Source: Coffea arabica
Taxonomy: Eukaryota > Streptophyta > Magnoliopsida > Gentianales > Rubiaceae
Assembly (NCBI RefSeq): GCF_036785885.1
Contig: NC_092314.1
Coordinates: 13,165,638 to 13,229,637, forward strand
DNA length: 64,000 bases
Direction: 5' to 3'
In this document: positions 45,920 through 59,000 of the stretch, in pieces
How positions within the stretch are numbered: position 1 is the stretch's first letter
Layout: every line of letters begins with the position of its first letter
Made by a program: the position numbers and the translations under genes
The notes under the pieces: generated by a model
What the model saw: the letters and a program-made list of their open reading frames with translations, nothing else
Database searches by the model: none
Told to the model about the DNA's origin: nothing

Positions 45920-48900
45920 ATGAGATCCCAAATGTATGAGCTACTTAGTTCCTGCAATATTTTCTCTCTGCATGTTATGTTCTTATGCTTCACCATTCTT
46001 CAACTAGCAGCACTGTCCAGTTCCCAAATGAATGCTTCTAAAAGAGAGCTCAGCGCCCTTTTAACATGGAAAACCAGTCTTGATAACAAAAGCCAAGCAA
46101 TCTTGTCATCCTGGAATTCAGACACTCCATGCAAGTGGGATGGAATTGGATGCAACAAGGCCAGAAACATCGTGCAAATTAACCTCACACATTTTGGTTT
46201 AAAAGGTACACTTCATGATCTAAATTTCTCAGCCATGCCTCATCTCATTGGCATCTACCTTTCTAACAATTCACTTTATGGTACCATTCCATCAAACATG
46301 TGTTTCCTTTCTCGACTCGAATTTCTTGATCTTTCCAGCAATGCTTTCTATGGAACACTTCCACTTGAAATAGGTCAGCTGACAAATCTTCAATACCTTG
46401 ATATGCATAGCAACCATATCAATGGATCCATCCCTCGAGAGATTGGGAAATTAAGATCCCTTGTTCAAATCTCATTGCGGGGTAATGATCTTAGTGGTTC
46501 CATCCCTGTTTCTGTCAAGAATTTGGTTAACTTGGAACGCTTGTATCTTTACGAGAACAGGCTTTCGGGTTCCATCCCAAAAGAGATCGGCATGTTAACC
46601 TCTCTCCGAGAGATTGCCTTGCAAAAGAACAATCTGACCAACGTAATTCCAGAATCCCTTGGGAATTTGAGAAATTTAGCCCTTTTGTATCTTTCGGAAA
46701 ACAATCTATCAGGCCACATTCCTTCTTCACTGGGAAACTTGACTAAACTAAATATTTTGTGGCTGAGTAGAAATCAACTATCTGGCTCCATCCCATCTGA
46801 ATTAGGAGAACTCAAGTCCTTAGTTGAGTTGACATTGTATGCAAATGAGCTCACTGGCACCATTCCATCAGCAATTAGTAACATTACATACTTGAAAAGG
46901 CTGTACCTGAGCAGAAACCATCTCACTGGCCAGTTGCCCGAAAACATTTGCGCCAGTCAATCACTCACAGACTTAGTAATGTTTGAAAATAATTTTTTTG
47001 GTGACATCCCCAGAAGCTTGAAAAATTGCTCAAGCCTACAAGTTCTTTTCCTTGCATTGAACCAAATATCAGGAAACTTATCTGAAGGTTTCGGTGTGTA
47101 TCCAAACTTGTCGTATATTGATTTAAGTTACAATAAGTTCTATGGTGAGTTGTCTACAAAATGGGGACAATGCTATAAATTGACAAATTTTGTGATCAAC
47201 AACAACAACGTTTCTGGTTCACTACCGCCTGAGCTTGGAAAGGCAATCCAACTGGGTCGAATTCAACTCTCTTCCAATCAATTATCTGGGAGGATTCCAA
47301 TAAGTTTTGGTAGTTTGACTTCGTTACTCTACCTTGATTTGCACAACAACAAATTTTCAGGTAATGTACCACCAGAAATAGGCAAGTTGTCCCAACTCCA
47401 AATTCTGAGTTTGTCTGGAAATGATCTTAGCGGTCCGATTCCAGAACAAATAGGAGAGTGTGCACAATTACGGAAGTTGGACTTGAGCCAAAATGTACTC
47501 ACTGGAAGTATTCCTTCTGAAATAGGAAACTTGAATGTATTGGAGACTCTTGATCTGAGCCAAAATATGTTGGTTGGTGATATACCACAGAACCTTGGAA
47601 GCCTGAAAAGCTTTGAGAACATGAATCTATCACATAATAACATATCAGGGTCCATTCCTAAGAGCTTTAGTACATGCTTCAGTTTGCTTTCTGTGGATAT
47701 ATCATACAACCAATTGGAGGGCCCTCTCCCCAACATAAGTGCATTTCAAAAGGCTCCATTTGATGCTTTGAGAAATAATAAAGCTCTGTGTGGCAATGTT
47801 GTTGGCTTGAATTCCTGCAACTCATCTTTGAGAAATAAGGCTAACAAAAGCAAAACAGAAAGAATCATTGTTCTAATTGTTCTTCCTGTTTTAGCAACCA
47901 TATTTCTTCTAACGATCAGTATTGGGATTTTCTTGATTATACGACCACGTACAAGAAGGACTGATCAGCCTGGAAGTTCTACATTACCTGAAAACTTGTT
48001 TGCCATTTGGAGCTTTGATGGGAAGTTCGCCTATGAAAACATCATCGAAGCAACGGAGAATTTTCACCCAAACCATTGCATTGGAGAGGGAGGATGTGGA
48101 AGTGTTTTTCAAGCTCAATTGCCTAATGGTCAAGTCTTTGCTGTGAAGAAACTCCATGCAACAGAAAGTGGAGTACAAGGCACCGCAAAAGGATTTGAAA
48201 ACGAAATTCGAGCACTGACAGAAATACGACATCGCAGTATTGTGAAACTTCATGGATATTGTTCACATCCACGCCACTCTTTCTTGGTTTATGAATTCTT
48301 CGAGGGGGGAAGCTTGCTGCACACACTAAGTGAAGATGAAAAAGCAATGGAGTTTGAGTGGATCAAGAGGATAAATGCTGTGAAAGATGTTGCAAATGCA
48401 TTGTCTTATATGCATCATAATTGTTCACCTCCTATAGTTCATAGAGATATATCAAGCAAGAATATCTTGTTGAACTCTGATTATGAGGCTCATATATCTG
48501 ATTTTGGGACTGCAAAGCTTTTAAGGCCAAACTCATCTAATTGGTCTTCATTTGCTGGAACTTATGGATATGCTCCTCCAGGTATGTCCACTGATGCCAT
48601 TTCACTAGTACTAACATCATAACATCCAAATTCATGTTTTTTTATTATTGCAATCTGTGGTTTAGAAGATATTGGTGACCTACTTACCTTTCGGTGAATT
48701 CAGAATTTAGCTCAATAACCATAACCAATTTTCTTCATGTTTTCACAGTTGATGCGAAATGTTTGGTTTTCTCATTTTCCTCTTTTCTTCTTCTTCTTAT
48801 TCTTCATTTTCATGTTTCTTTTTCTCATAACTGATTGCAGAACTTGCTTACACTATGGAAGTAACTGAAAAATGTGATGTTTATAGCTTTGGAGTGGTAG

Positions 48901-49202
48901 CTCTAGAAGTGATGATGGGGAAGCATCCTGGTGACCTCATTTCCTCATTAGAAATCTCATCATCATCATCAGCTTCCAACAACATGATGTTGCAAGATGT
49001 TTTGGACCCAAGATTACCACTTCCTGTTCAGCAAGAACTAGGCCAAGTGGTCTTGGTTGCTAAACTAGCACTATCATGCATAAACTCCAATCCTAAATTA
49101 AGGTTGCCCATGCAGGAAGTCATCACCCAGCTATCAGCTAAGGGACTTCCATTGAAGAGCATACCACCTTCCATTACACTTGGACAGCTAAATGGATCTT
49201 AA
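45920..49202 (+). CDS. LRR receptor-like serine/threonine kinase, MIK2-like (2 exons, 1007 aa)
   Basis: Plasma-membrane receptor kinase resembling MDIS1-INTERACTING RECEPTOR LIKE KINASE 2, a group that perceives extracellular peptides. Exons 45920-48581 and 48841-49202 are joined by a GT-AG intron between GYAPP and ELAYT, the usual intron place in this group. In order: signal peptide (about residues 10-36), LRR N-cap with CKWDGIGC (about 70-78), about twenty plant-type LRRs (SGSIPxxxGxLxxL) to about 610, transmembrane helix (about 647-675) and kinase domain. Kinase motifs are present: GEGGCGSV (about 718), lysine in VKK (about 740), HRD (about 841), DFG (about 861). APE reads PPE, and the C-lobe RP motif reads RL, both mild departures. 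The ATG at 45920 is preferred over an in-frame GTG six bases upstream. No stop interrupts the frame. Copy C of the P4H1-tail module ends about 500 bases before it. Confidence 0.93.
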
Positions 49203-52200
49203 GTTACAAGTATTTTATTTCAATTCCTGAAGTTTTATATGGCTCTTCAACCTCAATGTATTCTAGTATTTGCTTTTTTGGTTTTTTCCAATTTCATCTT
49301 ACCATATTTGTAACATCTTTTGCTTCACAGTTTTGATGTGCATCTATTCTGTTCAATTTTGTTTTAGTATCAATGCAACATATTACTGGAATGTCTTATC
49401 TTCATAAAGATTTACTCGTGTTTCTAGTGTGTATATTGAGGGAACTGCAGAAAATTTGTAGTACAAGATACGTTTTGGATTGTTTAAGTTAACTGAAAAA
49501 CCTTAATTCCATATTAACTTGAATATTACATTTCTTTGTAGTTGCAGCCCTTCGGACTCCTTTATTAAGTATTGACTTTGAGTAATCTAAAGCTCCAAAA
49601 AAAAAATTTTAATGCCATAGCAAGTTATGTATCTACTCTGCACCTGTGCTACAAACATGTCGGTACCACCTACTAGATACATTAAATCAGGAATGGAGAT
49701 AGCATGGAGACAGTAGAGGCTGATGATACATAGATATAACATCTAATAATATCTTCTTACCATATGTTAAAGGGGATTAGAGTCTCACAAGTTGAGTTTT
49801 GTCTTGTTTAAATTGGTTTGTGTAATTCTTTCAACTTTCGGTATTAACTCCGACAATTTAAATGTGAACTTGAATTTGTCAATTCATGCAACTAAGTTGA
49901 CAATTACATAAAAACTAATATTTTGAAAATAAGATCGAACTGGTCGATTTGATAATTGAACCGTGAACTGGCCGTGCCACTTGTTTGAATTTATATTCAA
50001 CCCGAAATGTGAAATGAATCAGTCAAATTCGATCAAGAATCGGTTGAACCAGTCAAAACTACTAAAAAACTAGCCAATTAAACAATTTTTTATCTTTAAA
50101 ACTTTTAAAATAACCAAATCAGGGTTGAACGGTCAAACCAGTTGAATTGTTCGATTCACTTATCAATCTGAATTTCAAAATATTGATCAAAACTGTACAA
50201 ATTACACTAATTATACTGCAGATTACATGAATCGGTTTGATGTGGACATTTTTCAACTTACGATGCCCTAATCTAGTAAAAGGGAGCTATTGATTGAATC
50301 CAAATGAAATAGGCAGCTTCTGCCTTCTTGCCGTTATAATTGCCCTTTACCCCTAAACATCCTCACCTCATCCACTGCCTCAGCTCTACAATAATTGCCT
50401 TGGACTTAAAGTATCGAAGTAGTCCCGGGGTCTTGATCCTGATCAGATCCCAGGATTTCGACCCAATCCTTCTGTCCTAAACATTTTTGTGCAAGACCTC
50501 GATATTGATCTCCATCAGAGGCAATTGCCTCTTTTGTAACGTCCAACCAGAAAAACCTATTGAAAACTGTTATTGCACGAAAATAAATCTAAGAATGCAG
50601 ACCCGAATTTTGTCAATAACCATAAACAGAGGATGGTGTGGAAGTTGAATGTCTTAATCAAGAGGGACATAAAAATTAATATTCGCATGCATGAAATATT
50701 CAAAATGCATGATATAAAGAGCAACTCAAGTCCTCAATCTGGATTAATTCTTTAATATTTGATATATGTCTAAACATGGTAGGATTATTTATGTTTATGT
50801 TTATATTATCTTTGAATGCCAAATAAGTGTTAATTAGCTATTTACAAGAAGTTCCTAAGTTTAGCAAACCATATAATTAACGGAAGGATCATTTTAAACA
50901 AAAGGCTTAACCAAATGTAAAGCCTGATTCTCATGTCACTAGTGCTTAAATAAACTTGTTTCCCAGCAATAGTTGCTTAATGATGACGTTTAAGCGTGGT
51001 TTAATTAACTTTTTATCGGTACCTGGTATTAATAGGACCATAGCTAGAAAAAATTCTTTATACCCATAATAATATAAATTCGGATGGTGTGAAAAAATTT
51101 AAATTTGGATGGCGTGCTTTTTAACACTTTTTTAAAAATATGTTACTCTATTATCAAATAAATATCATGTCAACACAAACTGATTCGACTGGTAAGGTTG
51201 AACCACTTTCTCAACAATGGTCTTGTATTTGAGTTTTATTGACGACGTGAGAACTGTGTTGATAAGTGATTAGGATGAAACTGTTTAAGTGACTTATGAT
51301 ATTGAGGACATGCCTTGACCTGCATTGATGACATGAGCTAAACTCTCTTAAATTTTTTTTCCTGCCAAAAAAGAACCTTCCTAAATCTTTTTCCTAGCAA
51401 AATAAAATCAAATGAATATCATAGTTAAGACACAACTTTTGAATAAACCTTTCACTCTGGCAAATCTGAATATACCATTAAGAATCACCACAAAATCGTT
51501 CTATTGATCAACTTGGAGTTGAACTTTAGATAAATATGTTGGCACTTTTCTATAATTGACACTTTCCTTAAACATGTGAAGCAAGTTATGTCGGGCAGTT
51601 TGATACTTCAAATTTTAATTTACCGTATAATTCATATGTTACTCTTGAATATACATCAATCCTTTGTCACGTAGGATAAACATGTGGGTAAATCTCAGTC
51701 ATATTTACTGTTTATCTCCTAAACTATATTTTTTTTCTCACTTAATCTCCTTAGACAAAACTACCCCTCTATTATGCTAAATTTTTTTTTATCTTTTTTC
51801 TTATTTCTTTTCTCAAGTAATCTTAAGTCGTGCCTAAATTTTGATCACTCTAATGTATGATGATAAAGTATCAAAGGAGCGAAGTTGATTTACTAGGATA
51901 TATATTAATATTTATTTGCATATCAAAATAGTAAAAGATCTAAAAATTCTTCAAAGGAAAAAGAACGAAACAGTGTCCAAATAATCGGCATGTAAACGTG
52001 ATTGTTAAAAAAGAGTCATTTATTTCAAATTGTCTAATTATAAGGATATAAAATAAAAAAAATTCCCTTTGATTTCTTAGACTGAAAAGAGAAGAACATT
52101 AATTAGAAAAAAGAAAAACATATGTTATTTCTTCGTGTAGTAAGAGAATGGAAATCCTAAAATTAATTAGGGTAGATTATGCCAAATAAAAGAGACACAA

Positions 52201-53038
52201 ATTAATGTCGAAATTTCTATATGTAAAAAAATTAATAAGTAAATTAAAATTCAATTAAAATTTAATTCTTTGATGAATATAATAATGAACAAAGGAATAT
52301 TTTGGTTGCTCAAGAATAAGGATTTGAAAAAAGAAAACTAGTTCGAAAAAATAAAGAAAAGAGAGAGGAAAATAATTTTGTCCTGTAGAGAATTAAATGA
52401 TGATATGTACATATACATATGCACATATATATTTATACACACATATATGTTTATATAATATATACATATATATATTAGGAGATAAAACTGAGAATTAGGG
52501 TATACGTCAAGGAAATAAATTGTAATTAATCCTAAAATTATAGTTAGATAGCAATAGTAATTGTTTGCCATTTTCTCCCATTTTCCTTTTATTCACAAAC
52601 GTATTTCCAATAAAAACATAATTAAACGTGTTAATGCAAACACGTTTAACATTAAAAAATTAAGAAACGTGTTAACCAGTGTTGGCTAGTAAAGGCGATT
52701 TTAATGCTCCAACTACCCTTTCAAGAGTTATCTCTCTCCCTCTTCTCTTCTCTCTGTATCAAATGAGCCAACGCAAATTTGGGTGATTTTCTTTAGCAGT
52801 ATTTTTCCCCACGTCTTTCTCTCTCTCTCTATATTCCTTTCTTTTCCTTTTACCTTTCTTCCCCATTTTTTCTCCCATCTTTCTCTCCAACCAGTCCCAA
52901 TTTCCAAAAAAAAAAAAAATCAAATCCAAAAAGAAAGAGGGAGGGAAAGAAAATTTTTTGGGGATTTAATCGATAGTTATTCATGTAAATACTATAGTAA
53001 AACCAAAATTTTGTGAATAATAACCAATTGGGTTTGTC
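49203..53038. other. Intergenic region between the receptor kinase and the SPPL gene
   Basis: No gene is supported. It begins with the 3' untranslated part of the receptor kinase gene. Contents noted: an inverted-repeat element (about 49918-50190), a possible SINE-like unit (about 51178-51350), an ATATAC microsatellite (52400-52475), and from 52730 a CT-rich, then A-rich tract that probably forms the promoter and 5' leader of the SPPL gene. Confidence 0.5.
49918..50190. mobile_element. Inverted-repeat element rich in AACTGGT/ACCAGTT motifs
   Basis: AATATTTTGAAAATAAGATC at the left and the reverse complement of CAATCTGAATTTCAAAATATT at the right form imperfect ends. Between them GAACTGG, GAACCAGTC and AAACCAGTTGAA occur in both orientations. 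The pattern fits an old MITE. Exact limits and target duplication are not visible. Confidence 0.4.
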
Positions 53039-56000
53039 ATGGCTTCAGTTTTATCTTCCTCTTTCGGTTTAATTTTTCAATTAGGTTTTGTTGTTCTTCT
53101 TTTTTGCTCGTCAATTGCTGAAGCTGATGATATCTCACGCCCATCCCCCAACGCCTTGAATTCTAGCTCCTGCAACAACCCTTATCGGTTGGTAAGTTTT
53201 TCCTTTTCGTTCACCAATTCTTGTAAATTGTTGGTTATTTTAATTATTCTGTATTGTTATTCCGCTTCATTCAGCTAGTGGAATTTGTTGTTGTTTTACT
53301 TCTGTGGAGTTCCCAATATTGATGGTTTTTACTTCCTAGATTTTGGTTTTTTAGTTTCTGTTTAAATCAATAAATAAATTTGCTTAATTTAGCAATTGCT
53401 TTGCACTGACTGGAAATGTGTGGGCTTAATTAAGGCTAGACGATTTAAGTATGTATATTTGTTAATTTCGGCCTTGATGGTAGGAATTAGCAACATGGAT
53501 GTGAAGTTTTCTACGAATATGTTAGGGCATAATGTTGGTTGTTATTGCCGGATTTTATTTTGACGGTAAAGAAATTTATATTTAGGGGATATAAGCTGTA
53601 AATAGTGTTTCGTGCTACCTTAAGTTTCAAAATGCTTTATTTCTGGGCTGCAATGTGAGTGGCTCGGTGTTGGATTTTGCTAGCAAAGAGATCTATCTGC
53701 ACAGAATATCAAACTGCAAACAATCTTTTGTGCTAGGTTAATTTTTGAAATGCTTCATTTCTAGGAAACAGTTGCAATTTGATTGACCTGGAGTGTTTAT
53801 AAGAACTGTTCGGAGTAATATGGAAAGAAAGCACATCAACTGTGAGATAAATCTACTGAGAATAGTAATGTGTTATATTGGATTAAGCTGGATTTGTTTG
53901 GGGATGATGAAGTTAGCAGAGGGAAAGTAGAAAATTGGGGCCTCTTGATCTTTTACAAAATTGCAGCTATTTTTTGTTAAGTTGTTTATTCTTTTTTTTT
54001 TTTTTTGGTTCTTTTGGGTTTTAAGATCTCTGGTGATATATAAGTATATAATTTTGGTTTCAGAATGACTTCTTTTATTTGTGCCATCTGGTTGATTGTT
54101 ATTGTTTGGTGTTATAATCTACAGATAATAGTGAAAAACTGTTTATTGATTCACAGAGGAGCATCCATATAATTTTTCTCTCATATAAGTAGATAAGCAG
54201 CCACGGAGAAGATGGAATTGCAATCATCATATAAGATTCATGTTATAAAATTTTACTATCAATGAGGTTATTGCTTCAGCAATACACTGAATCCCACATA
54301 TTTTACAGGTTAAGGTCAAATCATGGGTCAATGGCGATGAAGACGAAACATTAAGTGGGATAAGTGCTTCATTTGGTTCTTTGTTGCCTACTGAAGCTGA
54401 AAAAGGCTCCAAATTGCCTGCTGTGGTTTCTAATCCATTGAGTGGCTGTACTAGTTCCACTTCCAAGGTATATTTATTTTATACAAAATTCTCTTGCTTA
54501 TTATTGCCCAAGAGAAATAGGGATTGTGAATTTTGAAATACATGCTTGTTCATGAGAAAACCTTGAATGAAACATGTGAGGTAATGCTGAAGTTTAGGAT
54601 TTGTATCCTTTCGGTTTGCTAATATTCATCTTAAACATCTGATGACAAGCTATTGATACCTTGAGTACTCAACGTTTAGTTCGGTTAGTGATTGTATAAA
54701 ATTCATAAATGTCTTGTCTTGTTTTAAGATACAGACTTAGGAAATCTATTTTTTTTTTTATAATATGAAGAAACTAATCTTGTTCCTTTTTTCATATTAT
54801 AGATAATAGATTTGAGAAAGTAATTCGTGTATGAGAATCACTTAGCAAAGGACATGCATGAGGGACACCTACTGTACACTAGTGGAGTATTTTTTGCATA
54901 TAAATTTAAGAAGTCACTGTCTCTTTCATGTGATTATGAGAAGCCATTGTTTTCTATATCATTATGAGTTTTAATTACATTGCAAATGGTTTGTGTTGTA
55001 ATCTGTGTAGTTGTCAGGCTCCATTGTGCTCGCCTTTCGTGGTGATTGTGATTTTACAACCAAGGCTGAAGTTGCACAAGCACAAGGTGCTGCCGGACTT
55101 TTGATAATAAATGATGCAGAAGGTTATTACCTTGATTCTTTTCTAATATCAGATCATTGGACAATGATGAGTGAATTTTCTCTTCTTACACACACACAAG
55201 AGCATATTGTTCTCTCTTAGCATATGCATATTTTTTAAACTAATAGGTTATGCAGCACATGTTCTTTCCCAAGAATGACACTTTTTCTTCCTCTGATTTT
55301 ATGCAGATCTCATAGAGATGGGATGTTCTGAAAAAGATACTAACTTAAACATTACAATCCCAGTTGTAATGATTTCAAAGTCAGGAGGAGAGGTTTTAAA
55401 ACAATCTATGTCTGGTGGACATAGTGGTGAGCATTGACTTTATTTATTTTGTTCAAGATTTGGCATGTTTAACATACCTAATATCCTATTGACAAGATGG
55501 AAAACTTGTGGGTGGCATAGTTTAAAGGGGAATGGAAAAAGGAATAAAAAAGAATGGACATGGTGTAATAATTATGCAGGGTTTGGTAATGATTCTGTAA
55601 TAATTCGCAGAACAGTTTCAAGAACTTGTGATTGAGTTGGTAATTATATTCAATTACCAATAGTTGTTCTGTGCTGCTTTCATGGTTTATTAATGTGATT
55701 ATCACTCACTGCCATGTAAGTGTTGCCCTTTTTGTTGGCTTGGCAATTTATGTGTCATAATATTATCCTATCAATTATATTTGATATATGCCTTTTTTTT
55801 CTGAAATAGAAAACCTAATTTTCATCTTGAAACATATATGTTCGAAATAACAGTTATACACATACACACACATGCACAAACATATATGTAAATACTGTGT
55901 CTGTCTTTCTTTCTTTTTTTTTTCCCATTTTTATCTCACATCGATGCTTCTTTATTTGCTGCACATCTTCTTCTTCTTTCTGCAGATTTTTATTTGTTAA

Positions 56001-59000
56001 AATCTAATTTTTCATTTTGAAATATATAATTTCAAAATAACATGTATATGCACACATGTACACACTGCAAACATATACGCATATACATTGTGTCTCCTTT
56101 CTTTTAAAAAAAAAAAAAATTGATGCGTCTTTATTTGCTACATGTGTTCATCTTCTTTTTGCAGATCTTTTATTCATTTTTCTGTGTGCTATGGATGTGC
56201 TTAATGTCTTCACATTGATGATTTCAGTTATAACGATTTTGCATTGTTCACTGTAGTGGAAATTTTGTTATATTCACCAAATCGCCCAATTGTCGACTTT
56301 TCTGTGGTATTCTTATGGTTGATGGCTGTTGGAACACTTGTTTGCGCATCACTTTGGTCAGAGTTTACAGCATCTGAGCAAACTGATGAACGCTATAATG
56401 AATTGTCACCTAAGGTACAAAAGCGATCTCCTCAACTAGCCCTGAATTTCCTAGTACTTAGATTTTGCTTTTGTTGGTCATGTACTTAAAATTTTTAAAT
56501 TGTCTTGCTTAGCATTCATCAATTTTGATTTGGCTTTTCATGCTATGCAAATTGTTATGGGGCTTTGATAGCCTAATTATGATTACCTAGTTATTTGTAA
56601 ATACTATTGGGATCTTATTTGTTTGTCCTTTTGTTATCATGATGCCTGGTGGAATCCTTTTGCAAAATAAGCTTAGTTAAAACTTTCCTGCTAATTCAGG
56701 CTGGTTTCTATAGGAAATTCTATCTTTCCCAAACTATTTTATACTTGGTATGGTTTAGATGCCCATTCATATGTCTTGTAACTTCTGGCTTCTGTAATCC
56801 AGGCATCTTAATCTTTTCTTTTTGGGATGCAGAAAGGGGCTAAATCCCTGGTGGTTTAGTGTGGACTTCTGTCAAAGTGATTATACCTACTTTTGCATTT
56901 TAGTCTATACAACTATGATTATGTATATTTTAGGTTCCTACTCCAAGAAGGATCATTTATTAAGAAGCCAAGCTTGCAAGTTTTTTTAAACTGTTTAATG
57001 TGAAGGGGAACTTTCAATAGCTGTTGTTAATAAGCAAAGGCGCAATCCAAAACAAGTTGACCCCTATATGTTACTCGCATGTGGATGCATTATTGGCATC
57101 AATAGAATGCAAGTTATGGAAGATAAGTTCAATCTTAACATAGTTAAGTCAACTTTGTGAAGATTGAATTATAAATGCTCTCATGTAGTCTTGATCACAT
57201 GAAGAATCAAAACCAAAGTTTCTTCTTATCAGCAGTGTACTTGATGTTGAAATTAAGCAAAAACATGTGATATTTTGAGGAACATAGCCACTGCAAAGTT
57301 GCTTCTTTTTATAAGAGCCATTGTTCATGATATGCCTTGCATAGCATGCATTTTTTTTCTCCTTGTTCATTGGGTTTTGGCATTCTATGTAAATGGCAGT
57401 GCACAAAATGTCTGTGCTCAACCTCTTCCAATTTTGATTTAAAGATCCCTGGATTAAGTTTTCTTCTATGCTTGCTAGGAATCATCAAATGCTGCCAAGG
57501 AAGAAACAGAGAAGGAGATTATCAGCATTAATACTAAGAGTGCTATTATTTTTGTCATATCAGCGTCCACATTTCTGGTGCTGCTTTACTTATTTATGTC
57601 AACTTGGTTTGTCTGGGTGCTGATCGTACTTTTCTGTCTTGGTGCGGTTGAGGTATTTAATTTTATCTCTTTACTCAATATCATTGTGGATAAACATAGA
57701 CATCCAACACCTGCCGGTTCTCCTTTTGATGGATTTTCAACCCGAGGTTTAGAGACCAAAGATGTTTGGGGTACCCAGGCTTTTTTTCCGTCCGCAGAAA
57801 TAGTGTAAAATGGAAAATAATGAATATTGCACACTGAAATTTTGTAGAGTACAATGTAAGAACGAATAGATTATTGATCTGTTTGTCTCATAGTTGCTCT
57901 TATGTGTATTGAGTTTGGTATTTTGGTGTTCCTTGCCATTTAATTCTTTTATGAAATGCTGGTGAAAGATGTAAAAACATTGAACTGCTTCGTCTGATTT
58001 ACAGACTTGGGAAAAAAACAAGGATTGAGCCTAAGCTAATGCAGAGGATGTCACAAATCAAATTCATTTCTTCATTTGATCAAATTCCCCATCTAAGAAT
58101 GCTTATTTTCTTATTTCTGTTTCTTCATTTTTTGGTGTGTATTAATCCAATCAACCTGAACGGACAACTAAGAGAATAACACCAATCTGTAATATTAACG
58201 ATAGCTCATTTTCTGGTAGACTGAGCAAAATGATTTGACAAATTAATAGGCTTTACATCATTACTCCTGCTGAAGAGGTTCCTGGATTGATCTGATCTTA
58301 ATCTGATCACTTTTTTCTCCTACTTGTTTGGTGTGATGTAACTTATCCATTTATTATGGATCTTACCATTTCCTATGTCTACTTTTTCCTTTTCTTGGTC
58401 CTCTAGTAGCTTGAAGAAGTAGAAAGGTTGCTCATTATTGTGTATGAGTGCATTCAATTGTGTATCTAAAACTTTATTAAGGTGAAAAATACTGTGGGAT
58501 GACAAATCTGTTTCTTGTGACAAATTTAAATATATTAGTATTTATAGAGTTCCCTTATTTGTATCTGCCAACAAGTTTATTTTTCTTTGTGAAGCTTGCC
58601 TTGCAATTTAAAGAATTATTCAACTCCTTTCAACTTGATTTATGATTTTGTGTGGCCATTCATTTGATTCTGCTATATTTCTCTTCATGCTAAAATGTGA
58701 TAATACTCTAAACAACCTTTTTGCCTCTTCACTCCGTTAATATGTACTTTTCTGTGGGCAATACTTTTTGGCAGGGAATGCATTCTTGTATAGTATCTCT
58801 TGTTCTGAGGTACAGTTCACTTACTCTTTTCTTTTCCCCTCATCCTAACCTGTCAATTGTTTTTATGTGCTTAATAAATCCTCCTGCACTCTGAATATTT
58901 ATATTTTCTTGTTAATTGAGCAGCAAATGCAAAAATTGTGGAAGGAAAACTGTCAATTTGCCACTTCTAGGAGAGGTCTCCATTCTCTCTCTGGTAGTGT

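Noticed and set aside
47329..47736. 135-codon open frame antisense to the receptor kinase
   Set aside because: It is opposite the regular LRR-coding sequence, whose codon pattern keeps the other strand open; no independent features.
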